Shown one piece after another: positions 6,711 to 14,397 of a DNA stretch of 15,867 bases. The notes beneath the pieces are model-generated. The model was not told the DNA's origin, did no database searches, and saw only the letters and a list, made by a program, of their open reading frames with translations. The position numbers and the translations under genes were made by a program. Location of the stretch: the NCBI GenBank assembly GCA_017620315.1, contig JAFZQQ010000170.1:1-15867 (forward strand), in the 5' to 3' direction. How positions within the stretch are numbered: position 1 is the stretch's first letter; each line of letters begins with the position of its first letter. Origin of the DNA: Oscillospiraceae bacterium. Its GTDB lineage: Bacteria > Bacillota > Clostridia > Oscillospirales > Oscillospiraceae.

Positions 6711-9665
6711 TCACTCAAACTCCGATAGTGTAAATGATCCGTCGTTGCCAAGGCCGCCGTAATCGGCGTTGTATTGTGCCATACTGTCCAGCAGTTCGCG
6801 GCGCTGCGCGGCGGTCAGCTTCGCCATCTCGGCGCGTATCTCGTCCGTGGGCTTTTGGGCGAGCATTTGCAACAGTCGGAAGTCATGGGTCTCGCCGCCC
6901 GTCAGCTCGTACAGCGCAATTATTTGCTCGGTGGTAAGCGGGAATTCCTGCGGATAATCATAGCCAATGTCATAGGGCAGCCATACGTTGGAGCCGCCTG
7001 TGTTCATGCCGAGATAGCGCCACACGCCGTCCCGCAGCCCGACGACGACCTCGCCGCCCCAACCGTACCAGCCCTTGTATTGGCCGTCCGCGATTGGCTC
7101 GTCCAGACCCGCGCCCGCCTCAAAGTACAGCTTGTTGCTCTCGTCCAGCTTCAGCGCAAGCCCCATGCCGAAGCAGAAATTGGGGTAGTCCTCTCCATAG
7201 TAGGCGTCAAAAACGCTTGTTCTGTTCACCGCCGCGTCGTGAGGTGAAAAGTCGCACCACTTGGGATGCTGCCGCAGTATGGCGGCATACTGCCCCGCGA
7301 TCTGCCGCGCAATCTCCTCATAGTCCGTTACCGTGCCGGGTACAGCAATCTCCCGCAGTGGGCGGTCAAGCTCCGCGCCGCGAGCGTACTGCTCCAGAAA
7401 AAATTTGTACAGCGAACCGACCCAATCCAAACATGATATACCGCTCAGCCAGTGCTCCGTGCCGCTTTCGCGCTCCGTCCAATGCAGAATGTCATCGCCG
7501 TAGATTTCAAAGCTCTCCTGCTTGTTCCAGATTTGCAGCACTCTGTCCGCCGCCTGCGCCGCAGTGATCTGCGAGTCGCTGAGCGGCGACCAGACAAACG
7601 CGGTCTCCAGCACATACCCGGTAGCAAACTCTATGTTTTGTATCGGCTGCGGCTCTATCGTATATTCGTTTGTGCTTCCGTCTGCGGTGACGCGGAGGAA
7701 AAACGGCGTCAACCCCTCCGAATCCACGGTGCCAAACACCGCGTCCGCCGCCGCGCGAAGCTGCCAGGAAACCGTATCTGCTTCATTCTGTGTCGTTTGC
7801 TCGATCTTCACCTGTACAGTGCTGCCCGAGGCACGGTTAATGCTCCGAGCCATCGCTTCGAGTATCGCGGGCTCAAGTCCCGCCATGTCTGAGCGGATCT
7901 GTACGCTCGGATCGTACTGCGTCCAAACGAGGAAGACCCTGCCATCCGGCGCCTCGACAAACCGCTCAGCCTGTCCGTCCGCAAGCATCGGGCGCTCCGC
8001 CGCCATTTCCTCCCGGGATGCCTCGCGGATCAGCAGCGTCGAACCGGTGTTGTAAGCGGATATCCAGCGTGCCGTGCCGCCGCTGCTTGCCTCAGACCAT
8101 CCCTGCACCGGTATATAGATATACCAGCCGTCGCTGTCTCTGCGGTGCGCGGGTATGCTGTTCCCGCCCACCGTCAGGTCGGTGGTATACAGCGGCAGAT
8201 CGAGATCGTTTTCCTTCACATAGAAGTCGTAGAGGATTTCATCGGCGCTCTCTTCATAATAGTAAAGTCCGCCGCGATCGTCGTTGTTCGGTTGGTCAAA
8301 GAGCACGTCCACGCTTCCGTCGTCGTAGCGCAGCACAACGAGCGAATGTCCGCCCTGGCCTTCCAGATCGTACCAGAGTTCATCATCCTCGTACATACCG
8401 CCTGCGAGGGCAGCATCCTCGGGCAGCACGTCGAGCTTCAGCTCCATGATATAATTGTAGAGCACCAGCGTGCCGTTTGGCGCAAGCCCGGGCAGCTCCG
8501 CCTCCATGTCCAGAAATCCGCGCGTGTCCTCCACGTTCGCGTTTTTTTCTCCGCTGCCGTCAGCGGCAGAGTACGTCACGGTCGTCATTCCGGCGCGCAC
8601 GGCGGCAAGGTAGTCCTCCACACTCGCATACGCACCGGTTGCAGCCTGTGTCGCCTTTCCGTCGGTCTCCGTTTTCTTCGCGCCCGTAAACGTCGCCGCA
8701 CAGGCAATGCCGCTTAGCGCCAGTACAAGGGCAAGCGCGATGGCGACGGGGCGCTTGTGCTCCGCAATGCGCTGGATACGATCCTTCATCTGCCGTTTGC
8801 CCGCCGTCATGGTCGTGGCGGTCAGCATCGGGTTACCGTCGCGCCGCACCGGGATCAGCGCCAGCAGCGTCTCACCGTAGGGCGTGCGCGCGGACTCACC
8901 GAGCTGCGCAAGCGTTCCCTCGTCACAAGCAAGCTCACAGTCCGCCTTGGAGCAGTAGGCTGCAAGCCACACCAGCGGGTTAAACCACCAAATCACCAGG
9001 CACACGCTCCGCACAAGCGACCACAGCGGATCAAGGTGCCGCGCGTGGGTCTCCTCGTGCGCGATGACATAGCGCAGGCGGTTTTCATCCTTCGCCGCCT
9101 CGCTTGTGACGTAGATTGCGGGGTGGAACATCCCAAACAGGCAGGGCGACGGGATATCGTCGCAGAGATAGACGGGGTATTTGCTCTCCGCGCCGTCCAA
9201 AGAAACGCGGGTGCGGCGCAGCTTGCGGGCAAAACGTAGATTTGCGGCGAGGAACCACAGCGTCATAGAAGCCATACCGACATACCACAGCGGCTCGGTC
9301 ACGTTCCTTACCTTCAATGTGGTCTGCATCCGTTCGAAACGCTCCGGCGCGACGTTCTCAGCCACGGTCACCGGTGTTTCGGGCATGAGCTTGCCGCGCT
9401 CATAACCCTCAACCATGTCCTGTGATGCGTGCCAAATCTGATCGACGCCGCGTATTGCCTCAATGTTCTGCACGGTCTCGGTCCTCTCCGCCGCGCTCAA
9501 CACGTTGTGCTTCATCGCAGGCAGATTGGCGGGGATCAGCAGCCGCAGCGCGACCAGCAGCCAGAGTGCATACTGCACGCGGCGTGAGATCGTGCCGCGA
9601 AACAGGAACCGCAGCAGCAGGATAGCAATAATCAGAACCGAGGATGTGATCAGAATATCCTTCAT
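6711..9665 (-). CDS. BlaR1-like M56 metalloprotease receptor with large non-PBP ectodomain
   Basis: The 984-residue protein starts with the M56/BlaR1 membrane protease: helices at about 3-22, 28-46 and 124-143, the zinc motif HEETH at 203-207, a following helix with WWFNPLVW, and the third ligand region CELACDE (Glu244). A fourth helix (about 305-325) leads to roughly 650 extracytoplasmic residues. In true BlaR1 this part is a beta-lactam-binding transpeptidase fold; here I see no SxxK/KTG-type pattern in the expected places, but several beta-rich modules (about 346-490, 491-610, 611-695, 700-984) rich in Asp, Gly and aromatic residues. By family logic, ligand binding outside activates proteolysis that inactivates the repressor encoded just upstream. 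The ATG overlaps the repressor's stop by four bases. The ligand is unknown. Confidence 0.9.
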   Translation of the reverse strand: MKDILITSSVLIIAILLLRFLFRGTISRRVQYALWLLVALRLLIPANLPAMKHNVLSAAERTETVQNIEAIRGVDQIWHASQDMVEGYERGKLMPETPVTVAENVAPERFERMQTTLKVRNVTEPLWYVGMASMTLWFLAANLRFARKLRRTRVSLDGAESKYPVYLCDDIPSPCLFGMFHPAIYVTSEAAKDENRLRYVIAHEETHARHLDPLWSLVRSVCLVIWWFNPLVWLAAYCSKADCELACDEGTLAQLGESARTPYGETLLALIPVRRDGNPMLTATTMTAGKRQMKDRIQRIAEHKRPVAIALALVLALSGIACAATFTGAKKTETDGKATQAATGAYASVEDYLAAVRAGMTTVTYSAADGSGEKNANVEDTRGFLDMEAELPGLAPNGTLVLYNYIMELKLDVLPEDAALAGGMYEDDELWYDLEGQGGHSLVVLRYDDGSVDVLFDQPNNDDRGGLYYYEESADEILYDFYVKENDLDLPLYTTDLTVGGNSIPAHRRDSDGWYIYIPVQGWSEASSGGTARWISAYNTGSTLLIREASREEMAAERPMLADGQAERFVEAPDGRVFLVWTQYDPSVQIRSDMAGLEPAILEAMARSINRASGSTVQVKIEQTTQNEADTVSWQLRAAADAVFGTVDSEGLTPFFLRVTADGSTNEYTIEPQPIQNIEFATGYVLETAFVWSPLSDSQITAAQAADRVLQIWNKQESFEIYGDDILHWTERESGTEHWLSGISCLDWVGSLYKFFLEQYARGAELDRPLREIAVPGTVTDYEEIARQIAGQYAAILRQHPKWCDFSPHDAAVNRTSVFDAYYGEDYPNFCFGMGLALKLDESNKLYFEAGAGLDEPIADGQYKGWYGWGGEVVVGLRDGVWRYLGMNTGGSNVWLPYDIGYDYPQEFPLTTEQIIALYELTGGETHDFRLLQMLAQKPTDEIRAEMAKLTAAQRRELLDSMAQYNADYGGLGNDGSFTLSEFE

Positions 9666-10036
9666 TTCCCCTCACCCGCTTTCTTGAGAATTTCGGACAG
9701 CTCGTCGATGTCCTCTTTCGTAAGCTTGTGGTCGTCCACCAGCGCGCTCATCATCAGGCCGAGCTTTCCGCCGTAGACGCGGTCGAGAAAGCTGGCGGTC
9801 TCCTCGCGCCGCGCATCCTCCCGCGCGATAACGGGCGAATAGTGCCGTGTGCGCCCGCTCTGCTCCCAGCGCACGGCGTCCTTCCCTTCCAGCCGGGTCA
9901 GCATCGTGATAATCGTGTGTTTCGTCCAGCCGGTGTCTTCCTCCAGCGCGCGTGTAAGCTGCATCAGCGTCATGGGTGCGTGATCCCAGAGCTGGTTCAT
10001 CAGCTTCCACTCCATATTCGACAGCGAAACCTTCAT
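9662..10036 (-). CDS. BlaI/MecI-family transcriptional repressor
   Basis: The 124-residue protein has a winged helix at about residues 4-70 (MEWKLMNQLWD, then recognition segment WTKHTIITMLTRLEGK and wing GRTRHYSPVI) and a C-terminal dimerisation helix pair with FLDRVYGGKLG and the usual EDIDELSEILKK ending. It should bind as a dimer to its own promoter and repress itself and the protease-receptor gene it overlaps by four bases. I choose the ATG at 10036 because GGAGGG precedes it by eight bases; an in-frame TTG at 10051 lies on top of that ribosome binding site. The length is normal for the family. Targets beyond this operon cannot be read from the window. Confidence 0.93.
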   Translation of the reverse strand: MKVSLSNMEWKLMNQLWDHAPMTLMQLTRALEEDTGWTKHTIITMLTRLEGKDAVRWEQSGRTRHYSPVIAREDARREETASFLDRVYGGKLGLMMSALVDDHKLTKEDIDELSEILKKAGEGK

Positions 10037-10058
10037 AAAAAAGCCCTCCAAAAAAGTA

Positions 10059-10110
10059 GGTTGACGTTTGTTTAACTTAAAACTAGCACACTGTTAAACG
10101 ATTGTCAACC
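10059..10110. promoter_or_regulatory. Two-tier palindromic operator candidate for the BlaI-like repressor
   Basis: GGTTGAC (10059-10065) pairs with GTCAACC (10104-10110), and GTTTAAC (10070-10076) pairs with GTTAAAC (10093-10099), all centred on the same point and each separated by four bases. The dyad covers the -35, spacer and -10 of the promoter, so a bound dimer or pair of dimers would block RNA polymerase. It lacks the TACA/TGTA core of staphylococcal BlaI sites. Confidence 0.6.
10080..10108 (-). promoter_or_regulatory. Promoter of the BlaI/BlaR1-like operon
   Basis: A consensus TTGACA (10103-10108) and TAGTTT (10080-10085) are spaced by exactly 17 bases on the minus strand, about 44 bases before the repressor start codon. 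It lies inside the palindrome at 10059-10110. Confidence 0.75.
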
Positions 10111-10188
10111 ATCTTTTTCACTTTTTTCTTTTGAGCCGAAGCCTGAGATCGTCTTTCGTATGATCTGCGTCCAAATCATGGATGCGGA

Positions 10189-10989
10189 TCATATTGACCA
10201 TCTCGCATCAATGAAGTTCTCGCCTTCCGCCCTTTGGAACCCCATACGTTCGTATAAGCGCAGCGCGGGCGTGTTGTCAACATCGACCTGTAGTGTCATT
10301 CCCTTCGGCGCGTTCATTTCCAGCGCCTTTGCCATCAGCTTTGCACCGTACCCCTTCCGACGAGACTGCTCGCTTACATACAAATCCGCGATGTTGTTTA
10401 TCTCTTCGCAGTGCGTGAAATCCAGATATCCTACAACACAGTCACCTTCCAGGGCAACCAGCACATGAAATGTCTCGGGCTCCGCCACGATCATCTCGCC
10501 CGTCCAGTAGTTATCGTCGCCGTGATGATGCAGCGCATAATACTGTTCCCGATATGGCTCGGATAGCAGCTCGATCCCATCGGTGTCACAGAGCGCCGGT
10601 AAAGCGCGCAGCTTCATGTTCTGCTGTTCCGGGAAAATGTCAGCGCCAAACTCTTTTAAGATGGCTTTCAACAATTCATTTTGCGGGCTGAAGGTAAACT
10701 CAGCCTGATAGGACGGATACTGCTCTTTCAAATAGTCAAGCATCTCACGGCAAGCAGCTTCTGAATCGGAAAGCCATTTATGCTTTTCCAACAGGCGGTC
10801 TTCTTCATAAATGTCAAAAGTAAAAATACCCGTCAGCTCTTCACCGGAATCTGCGACAAAGCCGAGCTGCGCTTCGTGCAATTCCAGCCCGTTTGCTTCA
10901 TGCGAAAGAGTATCAAATAAGTGTTCCCTTGAAAAATGGGATTGCAGATAGTTATTATACGATTTTGTGTCATTGAAACGATGAATCAA
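10189..10989 (-). CDS. GNAT-family N-acetyltransferase
   Basis: The 266-residue protein carries a C-terminal GNAT fold at about residues 125-266: the acetyl-CoA loop RRKGYGA (the R-x-x-G-x-G pattern, residues 210-215) follows strand ADLYVSE, and NTPALRLYERMGF (239-251) is the usual motif B. The first 125 residues are a separate, less conserved domain that may set substrate choice or be a degenerate second GNAT half. The start is a TTG at 10989; AGGAGG lies nine bases before it and no in-frame ATG fits better. It begins 33 bases after the three-repeat anti-sigma gene, so it is probably the third gene of that sigma operon. Substrate unknown. Confidence 0.9.
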   Translation of the reverse strand: MIHRFNDTKSYNNYLQSHFSREHLFDTLSHEANGLELHEAQLGFVADSGEELTGIFTFDIYEEDRLLEKHKWLSDSEAACREMLDYLKEQYPSYQAEFTFSPQNELLKAILKEFGADIFPEQQNMKLRALPALCDTDGIELLSEPYREQYYALHHHGDDNYWTGEMIVAEPETFHVLVALEGDCVVGYLDFTHCEEINNIADLYVSEQSRRKGYGAKLMAKALEMNAPKGMTLQVDVDNTPALRLYERMGFQRAEGENFIDARWSI

Positions 10990-11022
10990 TGCAGCATTCC
11001 TCCTCGTCGCAGCCTGAAACCG

Positions 11023-12957
11023 TCAGTCAATGTTTCTCCCCTCCCAATCACGGATGTAGATCAAGCTGCGCTCCAGCCCCGGCACCTCTTCCATGGCAAG
11101 GGAGATCAGTTTGTTTTGCCGTGTCTCGTCCAGAACATCGGTATCCACGTTGATATCGACTTCGATGATCTGTCCGCTGTCCGCGCTGCTTAGCGTAACC
11201 AGCGCGTTCCGCACCCAATCAAGGTTTTCTACCCTCGCTTGCAAGGCGTCCTCCATTTCCATGAGGCTCTTGTCATACTCCACCACCGGAGCCGCGTTTT
11301 CACTGCCTGTGTTGGGTGTGTTCGGCTGGATGTGCGCGCCCTCCCTTGCCTGGATGCCCGCCGCGACCTTGAGCATTTCATCGATATCGAGACTGCCGCT
11401 GAGAGAAAACTGGCAGCCTTCTTTCGCAAAGCAGACGAAGTTGGTATCTTCTCTGGTGAACCAGTAGCCCTCCGCTTCGCCCAACTGCAAAGGATGCAGC
11501 TCGGCGCCCTCCGTGTCCAAGTATTCTCTTTGATCCGCCGGAAAAATCAGGACGTCGAACCCCTGTGTGCCGTTCACTTCGTAGACGCAAAATGCGTAGA
11601 ACGAGCCGCTGCCATCATTGATCAGCTCCGTGCCCTCGGGCAGATAGGTCAGCTCATAGGCAAGCGGGTTCGCCAGCATGAGGTTCGCTCTCCGAACGCT
11701 CACCGCCACCTTGAACAGCTCGTCGATGTCTACCGTGCCGCTGATGGAGAACTGGCAGCCGTCCAGCGCAAAGCAGACGTAACTAAGCTCTTCCTTCGAG
11801 AACCAGTACCCCTCCAGCTCGCCCATCCTCAGCTCATGCAGCTCGGCGTTCTCCGTATCCACATAGACGCGATACTGCTCCGGGCAGATCGTAATGTCGA
11901 TCTCCTGCGTGCCGTTTACTATATAGCCATAATCCTCGAAATCATCATCAATTATCGTATCGACCAGTTCCGCGCCCTCGGGCAGATAGGTGAAGTAGAA
12001 GTCTCTCGGGTCGCCGTAGGCTCTGTCCACTCTGATTACGCTTTGCGCGACCTTGAGCAGCTCGTCGATGTCGACCGTTCCACTCAAAGAGAAATGATAA
12101 CCGTCCAGTTCAAAGCAGACATAGCGAAGCGTGTCCTTGGCAAACCAGTATCCTTCCAGGTATTCCGTCCGAAAATCATGTAGTTCGGCGTTTTCCGTAT
12201 CCACATAGATTTTTTGACCGTCCGGGAAGATCATAATATCAATGTACTGCGCTTTATTTATTTCATACTCGCGCTCTACATAGTAGCCATTATCATAATT
12301 ATCAGTCAGCTCCGCGCCATCCGGCAGATAGGTAAATAGAAAGCCTTGCGCGGTCGCCGACGTATAGTCCACGCTGTCTTTTACCTGGAATACGGAGTAT
12401 TCTCTGTGTTCCTCGATGAACCACGAGAGCACGCGCTCGCGGAACTCCGCGCTCACAGCCATGAGCATACCGATCAGCAGCGCCGCAAGGATTGCCGCAA
12501 TCAAAAGCGCACGCCCTACCGTCCTGATCCTGCGTTTGCCCCGGAACGGGACAATCTTGTCCTCCGTGACGGTCTCGCCCATCTCGATGCGCAGATATTC
12601 CTCCATCATGCTCTTGCAGGCGCTTTCCAGCGAGGCGTCCGAAATAAGCTCGTCCTCCCCCAGCCCCATGCAGTCGGAAAGCAGGCGGCGATAGAAGCGG
12701 AAGCGTCCTTTGGCATCCTCTATATCATATAATTCCTCGGTGTCCGCGGGCGAGAGCCGGAAGCTGTACCGATTCAGCAGGAGGACAACGGCCTCATGCG
12801 GGAGCAGCAGCATTTTCCGGCTCAACTCCTCGATCCTAGAGCGCGGCAGATCGACTGAGGCGCCGGGCATGGGCTCGGAGCAGCCAAGGGCTTCGGCGTC
12901 ATGCTTAAGACTGAGCGCGGACGCTTCGCGCAGACAGTCCCGCAAAGTCATTTCCAT
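11023..12957 (-). CDS. Large membrane anti-sigma factor with three DUF4367-like repeats
   Basis: The 644-residue protein has five parts. Residues about 46-125 form a cytoplasmic helical domain whose segment 52-102 aligns without gaps to region 4 of the partner sigma factor. A membrane helix lies at about 147-168, followed by the juxtamembrane MAVSAEFRERVLSWFIEE that matches the other DUF4367 protein here. Three extracytoplasmic modules follow (about 206-310, 318-422, 434-535), each with TYLP(D/E)G.EL, a DTE.AELH strand, EGYWF, a VCF strand and SG(T/S).DIDE(L/M). After a Pro/Asn linker, residues 565-644 have the helix-strand-strand-helix-strand pattern of a ring-building motif (VPGL, then IRDWEG). 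GGAGGAG precedes the ATG by six bases and the gene starts three bases after the sigma stop. It should sequester that sigma factor; the signal is unknown. Confidence 0.9.
   Translation of the reverse strand: MEMTLRDCLREASALSLKHDAEALGCSEPMPGASVDLPRSRIEELSRKMLLLPHEAVVLLLNRYSFRLSPADTEELYDIEDAKGRFRFYRRLLSDCMGLGEDELISDASLESACKSMMEEYLRIEMGETVTEDKIVPFRGKRRIRTVGRALLIAAILAALLIGMLMAVSAEFRERVLSWFIEEHREYSVFQVKDSVDYTSATAQGFLFTYLPDGAELTDNYDNGYYVEREYEINKAQYIDIMIFPDGQKIYVDTENAELHDFRTEYLEGYWFAKDTLRYVCFELDGYHFSLSGTVDIDELLKVAQSVIRVDRAYGDPRDFYFTYLPEGAELVDTIIDDDFEDYGYIVNGTQEIDITICPEQYRVYVDTENAELHELRMGELEGYWFSKEELSYVCFALDGCQFSISGTVDIDELFKVAVSVRRANLMLANPLAYELTYLPEGTELINDGSGSFYAFCVYEVNGTQGFDVLIFPADQREYLDTEGAELHPLQLGEAEGYWFTREDTNFVCFAKEGCQFSLSGSLDIDEMLKVAAGIQAREGAHIQPNTPNTGSENAAPVVEYDKSLMEMEDALQARVENLDWVRNALVTLSSADSGQIIEVDINVDTDVLDETRQNKLISLAMEEVPGLERSLIYIRDWEGRNID
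11353..12342 (-). repeat. Tandem DUF4367-like coding repeat, three units
   Basis: Units lie at about 12028-12342, 11692-12006 and 11353-11658, each near 310 bases. Motif order is the same in all three, and DNA stretches such as CTCGTCGATGTC and CAGATAGGT recur. Units 2 and 3 share an extra cysteine after VCF (in GCQFS) that unit 1 lacks, which suggests they are the more recent duplicates. Confidence 0.8.
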
Positions 12958-12960
12958 AGC

Positions 12961-13494
12961 CTACTCCTCCCCGTACATCGTTTTCAGCTTGCTCGCGAGC
13001 CTTTGACCGCGTTTTCTCGCCGTATCCTCCGAGATACCCAGCAATTCGCCGATCTCGGCGTAGCCCATCTCCATCTCGTAGCGCATCTGAACCAGGCGCT
13101 TGTCCTCGGAGGGCAGCGTGTCGATCAGCTCGCACATCCTATGCGCGTCCGCGTGGCGGATGTAGGCGTCCTCCACGTCGTCGTCTGCCGCCGTTCCCTC
13201 CGCTTCGATATCCTCTGTGCTGATCAGCTTTTGGGAGCGGCGGATCGCATCGATGGAAGCGTTCTTCACTATAGTAACGCAGAAGGCGGTCATTTCGGGA
13301 CAGGATAATTCAGAAATTTTTTCAATATTGTCGATAATTTTGATGAAAGCCGCGGAAACAACGTCCTCCGCGTCCGTTTCAGAGTGCAATATTCTAAAGG
13401 AGACCCGTCTGAATTGCTCGTGATGCTCCCGGAACAATTTCTCGACCAGCTCCCGCTGTTCTTCATTCAGTACGGCAAATATCAGTATCAGCAT
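12961..13494 (-). CDS. ECF RNA polymerase sigma factor
   Basis: The 177-residue protein begins MLILIFAVLNEEQRE, the same hydrophobic opening as two other sigma factors in the window. Region 2 is at about residues 17-88 (FRRVSFRILHSETDAEDVVSAAF, read in two parts, then IVKNASIDAIRRS) and region 4 at about 123-172 (LPSEDKRLVQMRYEMEMGY and helix-turn-helix ISEDTARKRGQRLASKLK). GGGAG precedes the ATG by six bases. It heads an operon with the three-repeat anti-sigma factor three bases downstream and probably the GNAT gene. The acidic linker (TAADDDVED) is typical of ECF proteins. Its regulon cannot be read from the window. Confidence 0.95.
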   Translation of the reverse strand: MLILIFAVLNEEQRELVEKLFREHHEQFRRVSFRILHSETDAEDVVSAAFIKIIDNIEKISELSCPEMTAFCVTIVKNASIDAIRRSQKLISTEDIEAEGTAADDDVEDAYIRHADAHRMCELIDTLPSEDKRLVQMRYEMEMGYAEIGELLGISEDTARKRGQRLASKLKTMYGEE

Positions 13495-13544
13495 TGTTTA
13501 CTCCCATTGCTGCATGGAATGGCAGGCTTTTGCCAGCGGCAACT

Positions 13545-13573
13545 ATACTACATCTATATATAGCAAATGGCAA
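13545..13573 (-). promoter_or_regulatory. Housekeeping-type promoter of the ECF sigma gene at 13494
   Basis: TTGCCA (13568-13573) and TAGTAT (13545-13550) on the minus strand are 17 bases apart and about 50 bases upstream of the start. The spacer holds the palindrome CTATATATAG (13554-13563), and a short dyad TTGCC-AGC-GGCAA (13530-13542) lies just downstream of the -10. Confidence 0.65.
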
Positions 13574-13663
13574 GGGGCAATCATCCGTTTTACTCTTTTT
13601 CATACTTTTCCCCGTTTTTGACTTCCGCAAGCGTTATATGGTAGGTAAGGCGACGCAGGCAAT

Positions 13664-13698
13664 GGTAAACGCCGGAGCGTGCTGCCCCGGCGTTTGCC
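13664..13698 (-). terminator. Terminator hairpin after the 213-residue protein gene
   Basis: AAACGCCGG (13667-13675) pairs with CCGGCGTTT (13687-13695), extended outward by a G-T wobble and two G-C pairs, around an 11-base loop. It lies about 30 bases past the stop at 13729. No strong U-run follows on the minus strand. Confidence 0.6.
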
Positions 13699-13728
13699 TA
13701 TGGAGGATGTGCGTATCACACCGATACA

Positions 13729-14370
13729 TTACACCCATGTGTCAATTCTTTTTGCTGCCCCGCCGCGCCCGGTGTGGCGCGCGTAGGCTTCATCCAGCGC
13801 AGCGGAGAGGTACAGGAAGTCTCCATCGTATTTACTTGCGCTGCTCATGATTTGCATTTTTGCTTCCATATAGGACTGATACTTGCCGTCCTTCGTCTTG
13901 GCGCTCTTCAGCCTTTGCTCCAACTGCGCGGCTTCCTGCTCCATACGTTTCGCCGTCGCCGCCATCTCCGGGTAGTTCTCCTGCAAGAATTTCAATTCCG
14001 CGCCGGTGATCTTTTTCCCCGCCAGCATCTTATCCTGAATTTTGGAGAATTTCGCGCCGCGCGCTTGGTCGGCCTCTATTTCATCGGCGTGAGGCGCGGT
14101 TGCCAAAAATCCCAGCATTGCTTCTTGCGGACTGACATAATTCAAATCATGCCGTCGATCCCATTCCTCGCGCTGCTTTTCTGAAATAGTTGAAATCTCC
14201 ACCATTTCGCCGGTATCGGGATTTTTGATTAGACCGCTTTTGTTTTCTTCCTCTTTCCGTGCCGCGCTCTGTGCCTCGACACGATCCGCTATCGCATACG
14301 CCTGTTTCCGTATGCTCGCAAGGCTTCCAAAGTTGTAGCCGCTGCTATCATACACACCGTTTACAGCCAT
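13729..14370 (-). CDS. Soluble helical protein, unknown function
   Basis: The 213-residue protein has no signal peptide or membrane segment. The N-terminus (MAVNGVYDSSGYNFGSL) is small-residue-rich, residues about 20-45 form a charged helix (IADRVEAQSAARKEEENK), and a second half has the pattern KMLAGKKITGAELKFLQENYPE followed by a long coiled-coil-like helix (AKRMEQEAAQLEQRLKSAK). I recall this LAGKK...E..FL...PE pattern in many uncharacterised clostridial proteins, without a known role. GGGAGGGG lies five bases before the ATG. It follows the secreted protein gene by 27 bases, so the two probably form an operon that ends at the hairpin near 13664-13698. No function is assigned. Confidence 0.82.
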   Translation of the reverse strand: MAVNGVYDSSGYNFGSLASIRKQAYAIADRVEAQSAARKEEENKSGLIKNPDTGEMVEISTISEKQREEWDRRHDLNYVSPQEAMLGFLATAPHADEIEADQARGAKFSKIQDKMLAGKKITGAELKFLQENYPEMAATAKRMEQEAAQLEQRLKSAKTKDGKYQSYMEAKMQIMSSASKYDGDFLYLSAALDEAYARHTGRGGAAKRIDTWV

Positions 14371-14383
14371 GCCATCCCCTCCC
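14369..14383. repeat. 15-base inverted repeat, left copy
   Basis: ATGCCATCCCCTCCC here is the exact reverse complement of GGGAGGGGATGGCAT at 15000-15014. This copy contains the ribosome binding site and the A and T of the start codon of the 213-residue gene. The pair brackets the secreted-protein gene. Confidence 0.6.
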
Positions 14384-14397
14384 TCATAAACTGTCGC

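Noticed and set aside
9422..9687. Overlapping plus- and minus-strand open frames at the start of the BlaR1-like gene
   Set aside because: They have no start signals and read as shadows of the conserved membrane-protease N-terminus.
10037..10051. TTG start five codons upstream of the BlaI-like ATG
   Set aside because: The TTG overlaps the ribosome binding site that serves the ATG at 10036, and the family normally starts near the chosen ATG.
11239..12183. Long open frame on the plus strand (about 314 codons)
   Set aside because: It lies entirely antisense to the three-repeat anti-sigma gene, has no ribosome binding site, and its openness follows from the repeated codon pattern of the opposite strand.
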